Shown in pieces: positions 1 to 5,882 of a stretch of DNA of 9,410 nt (its first letter is position 1; the number at the start of each line of letters is the position of its first letter). The position numbers were made by a program, and so were the translations under genes. The notes under the pieces are model-generated. The model saw nothing but the letters and a program-made list of their open reading frames with translations, was not told where the DNA came from and made no database searches. Origin of the DNA: JBEKCP01 sp050014815 (GTDB lineage Bacteria > Planctomycetota > Planctomycetia > Pirellulales > Thermoguttaceae); assembly GCA_050014815.1 (NCBI GenBank), contig JBEKCP010000192.1, positions 1 to 9,410 of the forward strand. Reading direction: 5' to 3'.

Positions 1-2374
1 CCGGCTGCTGCGGGCCGGGCCCGGCCAGTTGCTTTTCCAGGCTGGCCACGCGGACTTTCAGCCGGGCCTCGCGGGCGCGGAGCTGCTCGCGCTCGGAGGC
101 CGTGCGGCCCACCAGCAGGTCGGCGCCGGCCATGTTCATTTCGTCCAGCAGGGAGCGGGCCCGCGCCCGCTCGATGGCGTTGAGGGCCTCGCTCGTGTCT
201 CCCAATTCGGCCTGCCAGGCGACCATCTGCTCGAAAGCGCCGGCGAACTTTTGGAACGATTCGGCCCGCTCGTGCTCCGCCCCGCCGAGTTGGCCCCGCT
301 GCTCCTCGGCCAGTTCCATGGCTTGTTTCAGGTCGGCCAGCGCGTCGCTTTTTTCCTTGAGCTGCCAGGAAATCTTCGCGCGGACCAGATAGCTTTCGAA
401 ACGGAGGCCGGGGGACACGCGGCAGCGGTCGCGGATCGCGATGGCCCGGTCCGCCAACGGCTCGGCTTCGGCCCAGCGCTTCTGATCGTTGAGCACTTCG
501 GCGTAGCGCGTCAGCGCCAGCGCGACGACGGGGTGGTCGGGGCCGAAGGTCTTCTCCCGAATCGCCAGCTCCCGCCGGAACATCGCGTCGGCCTCGGCGT
601 GGCGGCCCTGCTTGGCCGCCACGTAGGCCAGCGAGGCCAGCGGCATGGCCACGTAGGAGCTGTCCGGGCCGTAGGCCTTCGTGTAGATGGCTCGCGCCCG
701 CTCCAGGAGCGGTTGGGCCTCGGCATAGCGGGACCGCCGAATGCTGAAGTTGCCCGCGGACAACAGCGCGTACCCCAGGCGGGGGCTGTCCGGTTTTTCC
801 GTTTTCTCCGTCATCGCCAGGGACCGCCTAAAGAGAGGCCCGGCCTCCGTATAACGTCCCTGCTGCACGTAACAGGTGGCGAGGCTCTCGACGTAGCGAG
901 CCAGCTCCGGATGGTTGGGCGGCAGGGACTTCTCGGCGACGGCCACGGCCCGCTGGTGCAGCGGCTCCGCCTCGGCGTAACGGCCCTGGGCATCGTAGAG
1001 GGTGGCCAGGTTGTCGGCGTAGAGTGCCGTCGAAGGGTGCAGCGGACCGCGGACCTTTTCGTTCATGGCCAGCGCCCGCTTGGCCAGCGGTTCCGCCTCC
1101 GCGTAGCGGCCTTCGTGGCGGTACAAGACGGCCAGGTTGTTGCACGATTGGGCCAGGTGCGGATGATCGGGGTCCAGCCGCTTCTCCCGGATCGCCAGGC
1201 AGCGTTTGTAGAGCGATTCCACCTCTTCGTAGCGGGCCTGGCAATCGTACGCGATGGCCAGCAGGTTGAGGACCCTGGCGAGCTGAATATCCTCGGGCCC
1301 GAGAATCTTCTCCTGGATCGCCACGGCCCGTCGAAGGACGGATTCCGCTTCCGCGAAGCGGCCCTGGAGGCGATAGGTCGAGCCGAGTTCCCGGAGGACG
1401 TAGGAGACCTTGAGATGATCGGGGCCGAGGGCCTTTTCCCGCAGCAAAAGCGCCCGCTTCAAGAGCGGCTCGGCCTCCCCGTAGCGTCCATTGGCGCCCT
1501 CGATTTCCGACAGGAAGACCAGGCTGGTGGCGACGTCCACGTGATTGGGGCCCTGGACCTTTTCCCGGATCGCCAGCGCCCGCCTCACCAGCGGTTCCGC
1601 GTCGCTCATGCGATTCTCCCAAACGTACGCGTCCGAGAGGGTCTCGAGGACCTGGGCAACGGCCGCGTCCCCGCCGGGGGACGCCTTTTCCCGGATCTCC
1701 AGGGCCCGCTTCAGTGTCCGCTCGGCGTGGTCGTAGCGCCGCTGGGCGGTGTACAATTGGCCGAGCCTGACGAGGGTCGGCGTCACGAGCTGGTTGTCGG
1801 CGCCCCAGACCTTTTCGCGAATGGCCATGGCCCGTTGGCACAACTCGACGGCCTCGGCCAGCTTCCCCAACGTCTCCTTGAGGTAGGAGAAGTGCTCCAG
1901 GATGTTCGCGGTATCGAGGCCCTGGGGAGATGCCTTCTCGGCAATCTTGATGGCTCGCGTGTAAAGCGGCTCCGCTTCGCCAAAACGCTTCTGGAAGCGA
2001 TAGACTTGGGCGAGGTTGTCCGAGGTGAGCGCAATCCTCAGGTGATCCGGCCCCAGGGCCTCTTCATTCAAGGCCAGGGCCCGCTTGTAGGCCGACTCCG
2101 CGTCGGGCCAGTGGGCCCATGCCAGATAGACGTGGCCCAGGTAATTGTAACCAAGGGCGATCTGGACCTGCCGGTCCTGGGAGGAAAGGGCCTCGGCGTC
2201 GGCGATCATCTGCCGGGCTGCCGTTTCGGCCTCCGGATACCGGTGGGCGGCCTTGAGGGCATCCACCTGCTTCCGTTGCGCCGCCAGAGGGTCGGCGGCC
2301 AAGGCGGGATGCGAAAGGGCCGACAGCGATAGAACCGCCTGCAAGACCGCCGCCAGAGGAACAAACCGCGCCAT
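1..2374 (-). CDS. Secreted TPR-repeat protein, probable TPR-CHAT protease (3' end beyond window)
   Basis: The frame is open without a stop from an ATG at 2374 to the left edge (791 codons), so the C-terminus is missing. Residues 1-27 look like a Sec signal peptide (hydrophobic stretch, then an ALA-type cleavage site before AADP); there is no lipobox Cys. From about residue 60 to 640 the protein is built of 42-residue TPRs of the kinesin-light-chain type, with motifs such as YAEAEPL, RALAIREK and LGPDHP. In the DNA the unit recurs every 126 bp without a phase slip, at least 13 times between about 2060 and 548. Residues 735-745 (ERARARSLLDE), followed by AGADLLVG and a charged coiled coil (about 760-785), form the segment that normally precedes a CHAT caspase-like protease domain, so a CHAT domain is expected outside the window (inference). 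TPRs usually mediate protein contacts. A G-rich stretch (GGGGGG) lies 8 nt before the ATG. The gene is transcribed divergently from the small gene at 2474. Confidence 0.92.
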   Translation of the reverse strand, partial: MARFVPLAAVLQAVLSLSALSHPALAADPLAAQRKQVDALKAAHRYPEAETAARQMIADAEALSSQDRQVQIALGYNYLGHVYLAWAHWPDAESAYKRALALNEEALGPDHLRIALTSDNLAQVYRFQKRFGEAEPLYTRAIKIAEKASPQGLDTANILEHFSYLKETLGKLAEAVELCQRAMAIREKVWGADNQLVTPTLVRLGQLYTAQRRYDHAERTLKRALEIREKASPGGDAAVAQVLETLSDAYVWENRMSDAEPLVRRALAIREKVQGPNHVDVATSLVFLSEIEGANGRYGEAEPLLKRALLLREKALGPDHLKVSYVLRELGSTYRLQGRFAEAESVLRRAVAIQEKILGPEDIQLARVLNLLAIAYDCQARYEEVESLYKRCLAIREKRLDPDHPHLAQSCNNLAVLYRHEGRYAEAEPLAKRALAMNEKVRGPLHPSTALYADNLATLYDAQGRYAEAEPLHQRAVAVAEKSLPPNHPELARYVESLATCYVQQGRYTEAGPLFRRSLAMTEKTEKPDSPRLGYALLSAGNFSIRRSRYAEAQPLLERARAIYTKAYGPDSSYVAMPLASLAYVAAKQGRHAEADAMFRRELAIREKTFGPDHPVVALALTRYAEVLNDQKRWAEAEPLADRAIAIRDRCRVSPGLRFESYLVRAKISWQLKEKSDALADLKQAMELAEEQRGQLGGAEHERAESFQKFAGAFEQMVAWQAELGDTSEALNAIERARARSLLDEMNMAGADLLVGRTASEREQLRAREARLKVRVASLEKQLAGPGPQQP

Positions 2375-2440
2375 TGGCAGGCCCCCCGTTCTGGTTTGTG
2401 CCGAGCACAGCCCCCTGCAAACAATGTTATAGAGGAGAGC

Positions 2441-2458
2441 CTGCACCGTCCAGTGCAG
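2441..2458. promoter_or_regulatory. Perfect 6-bp inverted repeat, possible operator or hairpin
   Basis: CTGCAC (2441-2446) and GTGCAG (2453-2458) are perfect reverse complements around a 6-nt centre. The repeat lies in the 99-bp spacer between the divergent TPR gene and the small ribbon-helix-helix-like gene, 15 nt upstream of the latter's ATG. On the minus strand a TATAAC sequence (2426-2431) could be a -10 element for the TPR gene, but no good -35 pairs with it. A binding site for the adjacent DNA-binding-like protein is plausible. Its function is inference. Confidence 0.35.
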
Positions 2459-2473
2459 CGGCCTGAATTGCGC

Positions 2474-2608
2474 ATGGACAAAGACTTCCGCATCCCCGTC
2501 ACGGCTGAGCAACGGGAGCTAGTGAACCGGGCCGCCGAGACAGCCGGCAAGGATATGGCCGCATGGGCGCGCGAAATCCTGCTGAAGGCTGCCAAGCGGC
2601 AGGCTTAG
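2474..2608 (+). CDS. Small ribbon-helix-helix-like (CopG/MobC-type) protein, 44 aa
   Basis: The 44-residue protein has the layout of a ribbon-helix-helix DNA-binding subunit: a short beta strand with alternating residues (FRIPVT, residues 5-10), a charged first helix starting TAEQRELVNRAAE, a turn at AGKD, and a second helix MAAWAREILLKAAKR. RHH proteins of this size occur as antitoxins, plasmid copy-control or MobC-like relaxosome proteins, and small repressors; which of these applies cannot be told here. The frame is open upstream to a TTG at 2396, but the ATG at 2474 coincides with the start of the RHH fold and is preferred. No Shine-Dalgarno sequence is visible. No toxin-sized partner is adjacent on the same strand; the convergent island genes end at 2792. 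It stands alone between the TPR gene and the AT-rich island. Confidence 0.6.
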   Translation: MDKDFRIPVTAEQRELVNRAAETAGKDMAAWAREILLKAAKRQA

Positions 2609-2791
2609 CGGAGAGAGGGGGTTACGATCCCATCCGTGTAGACGGACCCCTACGGCAGATTATAGGGCTGCTGCGCCGCCAAGACGCGGGCCACTCTCCG
2701 TCAGTGGAGAGCCGCCCACAACGCGAATGACTGGGCAGAAACTGGTGCCGTCACTTGTTCAATTCCCTAGCCGGGATCATAGCGATAGGAA
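2609..2791. other. Intergenic region between convergent genes
   Basis: This 183-bp spacer separates the convergent 44-aa gene and the AT-rich island. I see no coding signal. It holds a weak 5-bp hairpin (TCCGT 2633-2637, ACGGA 2642-2646) and a better 6-bp one at 2694-2711, listed separately. No T tract follows either hairpin on either strand. GC content begins to fall towards 2760, marking the edge of the island. Confidence 0.5.
2694..2711. terminator. Hairpin between convergent genes, possible weak terminator
   Basis: CTCTCC (2694-2699) pairs perfectly with GGAGAG (2706-2711) around GTCAGT. It lies between the 3' ends of the plus-strand 44-aa gene and the minus-strand three-gene operon. There is no U tract on either strand, so this is not a classic intrinsic terminator. 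It could serve as an RNA 3'-end stem with help from Rho. Confidence 0.25.
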
Positions 2792-3097
2792 TCAGCCTCT
2801 ATCGCCCGGGTTATCCATTTCTCCAATCGCCACCAAGTAGTCGTCCCTGCTTTTTGGGCACCAACCCAACTCCTTGGCAAAACGTGTGCCAACCCCAAGT
2901 TCCCCTGGGATATAGTCATGGCCCTTGTTCTTTTGTGACGAATGCCGAATCCCAAACTGTGCTACCAACTTCCCCTCGTGGTATACCTCATACGGATCAT
3001 GGGCGGCATTCGGAGCGGCTACCTTTTCCGCCCCGAGTTTGGCCACAATCTTCAGCGCAAGCTCTTTCGTGATTTGGTTGCGACTTCTTCTCGGCAC
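2792..3097 (-). CDS. Small conserved-His protein, putative toxin partner of a HicB-like protein
   Basis: The protein has 101 residues. The GTG start at 3097 overlaps the TAG stop of the upstream gene by one base (TAGTG). It has a good Shine-Dalgarno AAGGA seven nt upstream (3105-3109), so translation is probably coupled. Features are a basic N-terminus (MPRRSRNQITKE), a strand-rich core with VYHEGKLVAQFGIRHSS, the motif GHDYIPGELGV (residues 64-74), and ELGWCPKSRDDYL near the end. I have the impression of a family of small uncharacterised proteins with G-H-D/H-x-I-P plus a C-P-x-S-R-x-x-Y/W motif that sit beside HicB-like proteins. The layout recalls HicA mRNA interferases (small, basic, one conserved His), but no HicA signature is clear. 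A toxin role is inference from size, coupling and partner. It may instead be an unrelated accessory protein. Confidence 0.7.
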   Translation of the reverse strand: MPRRSRNQITKELALKIVAKLGAEKVAAPNAAHDPYEVYHEGKLVAQFGIRHSSQKNKGHDYIPGELGVGTRFAKELGWCPKSRDDYLVAIGEMDNPGDRG

Positions 3098-3639
3098 TAC
3101 TCAATCCTTCTCATCACCGCCTGCAAGGCGTCAAGTTGTTGGCGCGGCCTCTTCCCCAATCTGTCCGGCGGCAACCGTGTTAGAAGAGTGTACTGCGTCG
3201 TCATGCGATCCTTTACCATAGCAACGGCCTCTTCAATAGTGTCGCCCGCGCTGCAAATCGCGCCATCGACGAACGACGCAACGTACTCGCATGGCTCGCC
3301 GCTGTCGTCTAGAACGGGTTCTACCAACACCATGATCGGCTTGATGGCCTCAAATGGCTTAGGTGCGAACGTGTTAATCGGAACCGTAAGCGCCTGCGGG
3401 AGTGACTCCAGCTTTTCCAGCCGGCGCATGAGTTGCGTATTTTGGCTCGTGAGTTGAGCGACGGTCAGTTGCAGACTCAAAACCACATGGTGCGGCTGCG
3501 CTGACTGCGCTGCCGGGGAGAGCATTCGATTATGCACCGCACATTTTGTTAGGAGTTCATGGCCGCCCTCTCCAACGAAGTCGGATTCGTCAGACTCGCA
3601 AGAGAATAATTCTGAATCAAAAAAGCGCTTTGGATTCAT
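3097..3639 (-). CDS. HicB-like protein with N-terminal coiled coil, putative antitoxin
   Basis: The protein has 180 residues from the ATG at 3639, chosen because AGGGGA (3645-3650) lies 5 nt upstream; an in-frame ATG at 3657 would add six residues and overlap the preceding gene by 17 nt. Residues 1-50 are acidic and of unknown function. About 52-80 is a probable leucine-rich coiled coil (LSLQLTVAQLTSQNTQLMRR). Residues 101-176 resemble a HicB-type partial RNase H fold: a strand, then YVASFVDGAICSAGDTIEEA, a helix, and LGKRPRQQLDALQAVM. The SGDT-x-x-EA turn is the recognisable part. HicB proteins neutralise HicA toxins and often repress their own operon; whether this one does is inference. It lies one base after the stop of the 223-aa gene and overlaps the next gene by one base. 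Codon use is AT-richer than in the flanking genes. Confidence 0.75.
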   Translation of the reverse strand: MNPKRFFDSELFSCESDESDFVGEGGHELLTKCAVHNRMLSPAAQSAQPHHVVLSLQLTVAQLTSQNTQLMRRLEKLESLPQALTVPINTFAPKPFEAIKPIMVLVEPVLDDSGEPCEYVASFVDGAICSAGDTIEEAVAMVKDRMTTQYTLLTRLPPDRLGKRPRQQLDALQAVMRRIE

Positions 3640-3650
3640 GTCATTCCCCT
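3640..3650 (-). promoter_or_regulatory. Shine-Dalgarno deciding the start of the HicB-like gene
   Basis: On the minus strand AGGGGA (3645-3650) is followed by 5 nt and then ATG at 3639. The site lies inside the last codons and stop of the upstream gene (TGA 3641-3643). It favours the 3639 start over the ATG at 3657 and indicates coupled translation. Confidence 0.6.
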
Positions 3651-4312
3651 GATTCAATAACTAGTTCCTGTATTCCCTTCGACAGCATTGCCGCCACCTC
3701 CTCGGGTTGACAGGCAATCTGTTTTATCTTCCTTGGATATGCGAAGATCGTGACCTCCAGCGTCTCTTTTTCCTTTGTTTCACCTGTATTGGGGCCGGGC
3801 TTAAGTCGCCACCTCAAATCTCCGTATGGGCCATGACCATGAATGTCGAAGACCGCACCCGTCAGGCTCATCTTTGCCTTGCCGACGTTGGCCGAAACCC
3901 CTAGCAACATCCTCACGAACCCCCGATCCGGCAGGTCGGCTTGCGGTATGTGGAAGACGCCTTGGCAGCAGCTTACGTCTAACTTCTGTTTGGAAAGCAT
4001 TCCCCAAAGCTCCCGTAACTCCTCTTCGGTGTTAGGGATTTTGGTGCCTTGTCGCCACGCTGGAAGCGCAGATTCAAGCATGCACTCGACCTCACAGCGT
4101 CCGTAATTGTCCTCTGATGCTTCGTGACGGGCACCGACTGTAACCCGAATCCGCGCGGGTCCTCTATCTGTTTGGAACCCAGTCTCACGCTTCTCTGAAC
4201 ACTCCAGCGCGCTTATGCGCTTTGACAGCGCGGTGTCGCTGGGCTCAAAGCAGGCGCATATACGCATCACCTGGAGGTATGGTTGCTCGAATGTGGGAAA
4301 CTTGGGCGACAT
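3641..4312 (-). CDS. Hypothetical protein, first gene of the AT-rich three-gene operon
   Basis: I do not recognise this 223-residue protein. It has no signal peptide or membrane segment and looks cytoplasmic. Visible pieces are a short helix around 27-40, a strand starting ARIRVTVGARHEA (53-65), a charged helix TEEELRELWGMLSKQ (95-109), a Cys pair (115-116), a strand-rich centre with FDIHGHGPYGDLRWRL (155-170), a Lys/Glu-rich loop (179-183), and a final helix with EEVAAMLSKGIQEL (204-217). The His-Gly-His at 158-160 could bind metal, but nothing else supports an enzyme. The ATG at 4312 is the first start after an in-frame TAG (4319-4321); no Shine-Dalgarno precedes it. It is promoter-proximal in an operon with the HicB-like and small conserved-His genes, with one base between its stop and the next ATG. 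A third component of a toxin-antitoxin-like module is one guess; an unrelated passenger is another. Confidence 0.75.
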   Translation of the reverse strand: MSPKFPTFEQPYLQVMRICACFEPSDTALSKRISALECSEKRETGFQTDRGPARIRVTVGARHEASEDNYGRCEVECMLESALPAWRQGTKIPNTEEELRELWGMLSKQKLDVSCCQGVFHIPQADLPDRGFVRMLLGVSANVGKAKMSLTGAVFDIHGHGPYGDLRWRLKPGPNTGETKEKETLEVTIFAYPRKIKQIACQPEEVAAMLSKGIQELVIESGE

Positions 4313-4313
4313 G

Positions 4314-4323
4314 GCTAGCTAGC
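4314..4323. repeat. 10-bp perfect palindrome beside the start codon
   Basis: GCTAGCTAGC is its own reverse complement and ends one base upstream of the ATG at 4312. It lies in the 5' leader downstream of both predicted promoters and replaces the position where a Shine-Dalgarno would be. It could be a chance sequence or a minor regulatory site; nothing else supports a role. Confidence 0.25.
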
Positions 4324-4365
4324 GATTGGTGTCAGCAGCAGCAACCGTCACGCGGGGGCATGTGA

Positions 4366-4393
4366 AGTATACCACAAGTGGTATCAGTCCCAA
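4366..4393 (-). promoter_or_regulatory. Proximal sigma70-type promoter of the three-gene operon
   Basis: Reading the minus strand, TTGGGA (4388-4393) serves as -35 and TATACT (4366-4371) as -10 with a 16-bp spacer. TATACT matches TATAAT at 5 of 6 positions. Transcription would start near 4359, giving a leader of about 47 nt before the ATG at 4312. The 16-bp palindrome at 4369-4384 overlaps the -10 and most of the spacer, so a bound repressor would block polymerase. Confidence 0.55.
4369..4384. promoter_or_regulatory. Palindromic operator overlapping the operon promoter
   Basis: ATACCAC (4369-4375) and GTGGTAT (4378-4384) are perfect reverse complements separated by AA. The site is placed exactly between the -35 and -10 of the proximal promoter and covers most of the -10. 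This size, symmetry and location are typical of operators for self-repressing antitoxin or small-repressor dimers. The likely ligand is the HicB-like protein or the 223-aa protein (inference); the nearby ribbon-helix-helix-like protein is a further candidate, although its own upstream repeat is different in sequence. Confidence 0.55.
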
Positions 4394-4406
4394 AGAAAAA
4401 AGTCTA

Positions 4407-4435
4407 AGTTTATCGGCCTTTGCACCGCGAGTCAA
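4407..4435 (-). promoter_or_regulatory. Distal sigma70-type promoter of the three-gene operon
   Basis: On the minus strand TTGACT (4430-4435, 5 of 6 matches to TTGACA) is followed by a 17-bp spacer and TAAACT (4407-4412, 4 of 6 matches to TATAAT). Transcription would start near 4400, upstream of the palindromic operator, so a bound repressor would act as a roadblock. The surrounding DNA is AT-rich, which helps both the promoter and chance matches. Confidence 0.4.
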
Positions 4436-4856
4436 CGGTAATTCCCCTATTACGTATCTACCATAACTCCATGGGTATCCGCCGTCAACTAGCCCCATCA
4501 TCACCTACGACCTGGAGGGATTTTTTGTGCGGATCGTAGCGTGTTTTCGGCCTCGGCCGCAATCGAGAAAATGTCCCCCTGCCACGTCGGGTTGCTGTTC
4601 ATAAGCTGTCGGCAACCCAGTTAGTACCGGGCCGCTGCCGGGCTTTTGCGATGCCCGAGAGCCTACTCGATCCGCTGGCCCGGTTTCTAGATGGCTTCTG
4701 CCACACCACCAGCTGGGTGGTTTTTCGCCAGCAACGCGATTTTGACCCACTACCGGCGGCTGCCACCCCCCAAAAGAGACGCGGTATTACCAACTCGGGC
4801 TCAGCCCAGCGGCATGCCCCCTGTTTCCCGGCTCGAAAACCGATCACAATACGGGC
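4436..4856. other. Intergenic region without a convincing gene
   Basis: These 421 bases lie between the divergent island operon and the dehydrogenase gene. Short frames exist, including a 33-codon minus-strand frame from an ATG at 4602 to a TGA at 4501, and a 76-codon plus-strand frame at 4651-4881. None has a ribosome-binding site or a recognisable product. Content returns from AT-rich to GC-rich around 4600. CTACGA (4505-4510) and TCGTAG (4534-4539) form a loose inverted repeat with a T run between them. A terminator-like hairpin at 4705-4725 is listed separately. No clear promoter for the dehydrogenase gene is visible; the T-rich TTTCCC and CACAAT just upstream are poor matches. Confidence 0.5.
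4705..4725 (+). terminator. Intrinsic terminator-like hairpin with T tract
   Basis: ACCACC (4705-4710) pairs with GGTGGT (4716-4721) around AGCTG, and a run of T follows to 4725. This is the classic form of a Rho-independent terminator read on the plus strand. No plus-strand gene lies directly upstream: the nearest is the 44-aa gene ending at 2608, and the genes between are on the minus strand. It may end antisense read-through, a small RNA, or a leader transcript of the dehydrogenase gene starting at 4857. The stem is only 6 bp. Confidence 0.45.
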
Positions 4857-5882
4857 ATGCGGATCGTGCTCTGCTACGTGACGAAGCCCGCCCACCTGGA
4901 GCAGATCGCCCGAGCGGCGCCGGGCGCCGAGATTGTCGATGCCTCGCAGGAGGAGATCGCACGGGAAATCTTCGCGGCCGACGTTTTTTGCGGCCACGCG
5001 AAGGTGCCTATCGACTGGGACGGCGTCGTGAGGCAGGGGCGGTTGCGGTGGATCCAGTCGTCGGCCGCCGGCATGGATCACTGCCTCGTGCCCTCGGTCA
5101 TCGAGTCGGACATCGTCGTCACCAGCGCCTCGGGGGCCCTTTCCGACCAGGTGGCCGAGCACACCGTGGCGCTGGTGACCGCCTGGACCCGCAGCCTGCC
5201 GACCTTCTTCCGCGCCCAGCAGAAGAAGGAGTTCATTCGCCGTCCGACGCGGGACCTGACCGGCAGCACCGTGGGCATCGTCGGCCTCGGGGGCGTCGGG
5301 CGGCGCCTGGCGCGGCTGTTGGCGGCGTTCGACACCCGCATCCTCGCGACCGACATGTTCCCGCTGGACAAGCCCGATTGCGTCGAGGCCCTTTGGCCCG
5401 CCTCGCGGCTCGACGACCTCCTGGCAGCCGTCGATATCCTGGTGCTCTGCCTGCCGTTGGGCCCGTCGACGCGAGGCATCATCAACGCGGCCGCGCTGGC
5501 GAAAATGAAACCGGGCGCATTGCTGGTGAACGTCGCCCGCGGACCGCTGGTGGTCGAGGCCGACCTGGTCGCGGCCCTCCGCAACGGGCGCCTCGCCGGC
5601 GCCGTAATGGACGTCACCGAGGCGGAGCCCTTGCCGCCGCAAAGTCCGCTCTGGGACATGCCGCAGGTGATTATCACTCCGCACGTGGGAGGCCAGGCCG
5701 CGTGGCGCAACGACAAGATTACAGATTTGTTCTGCCGCAACCTCCACCGATGGCAGAAGGGACTGCCGCTGGTGAACTACCTCGTGGACAAGCGGTTGGG
5801 ATTTCCGATCCGCGGCGCGGGCTATCCGCTATGGGGGGAGGCGGCTGGAGGGTGGCGGCCGGATGGAAGCACGAAATCCTAA
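4857..5882 (+). CDS. NAD-dependent D-2-hydroxyacid dehydrogenase family protein
   Basis: The 341-residue protein reversibly oxidises a D-2-hydroxyacid to the 2-oxoacid with NAD; the specific substrate cannot be read from the sequence. The nucleotide-binding domain (about 100-280) has the dinucleotide loop GLGGVG (143-148), and an acidic Asp166 at the end of the second strand that favours NAD over NADP. The catalytic set of the family is complete: Arg228 in NVARGPLV, Glu257 in TEAEPLP and His276 in TPHVGG. The split substrate domain is formed by residues 1-100 and the C-terminal part. Overall length is normal for the family (about 310-340). The ATG at 4857 starts a typical first strand (MRIVLCYV); no Shine-Dalgarno is visible. 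The last four codons and the stop lie inside an AT-rich repeat that begins at 5867, so the tail may have been altered by that element. It is probably cytoplasmic. Confidence 0.95.
   Translation: MRIVLCYVTKPAHLEQIARAAPGAEIVDASQEEIAREIFAADVFCGHAKVPIDWDGVVRQGRLRWIQSSAAGMDHCLVPSVIESDIVVTSASGALSDQVAEHTVALVTAWTRSLPTFFRAQQKKEFIRRPTRDLTGSTVGIVGLGGVGRRLARLLAAFDTRILATDMFPLDKPDCVEALWPASRLDDLLAAVDILVLCLPLGPSTRGIINAAALAKMKPGALLVNVARGPLVVEADLVAALRNGRLAGAVMDVTEAEPLPPQSPLWDMPQVIITPHVGGQAAWRNDKITDLFCRNLHRWQKGLPLVNYLVDKRLGFPIRGAGYPLWGEAAGGWRPDGSTKS

Noticed and set aside
828..1841. A 337-codon minus-strand frame
   Set aside because: It overlaps the TPR gene in another frame on the same strand and encodes a Pro/Arg/Gly-rich product typical of a shadow.
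29..2332. A 767-codon open frame on the plus strand
   Set aside because: It is the mirror image of the TPR gene. Its product has no recognisable motif, while the minus strand gives a signal peptide and canonical TPRs. The regular repeats and GC-rich codons keep the antisense frame free of stops.
2755..3457. Plus-strand frames opposite the HicB-like and small conserved-His genes
   Set aside because: They oppose two genes with good ribosome-binding sites and coupled starts, and show no family features.
4319..4504. A 61-codon minus-strand frame upstream of the island operon
   Set aside because: It is overlapped by the predicted promoters and the operator and has no ribosome-binding site or recognisable product.
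4501..4602. A 33-codon minus-strand frame starting at 4602
   Set aside because: The peptide looks plausible in composition, but there is no ribosome-binding site and no recognisable family; it may be a gene remnant.
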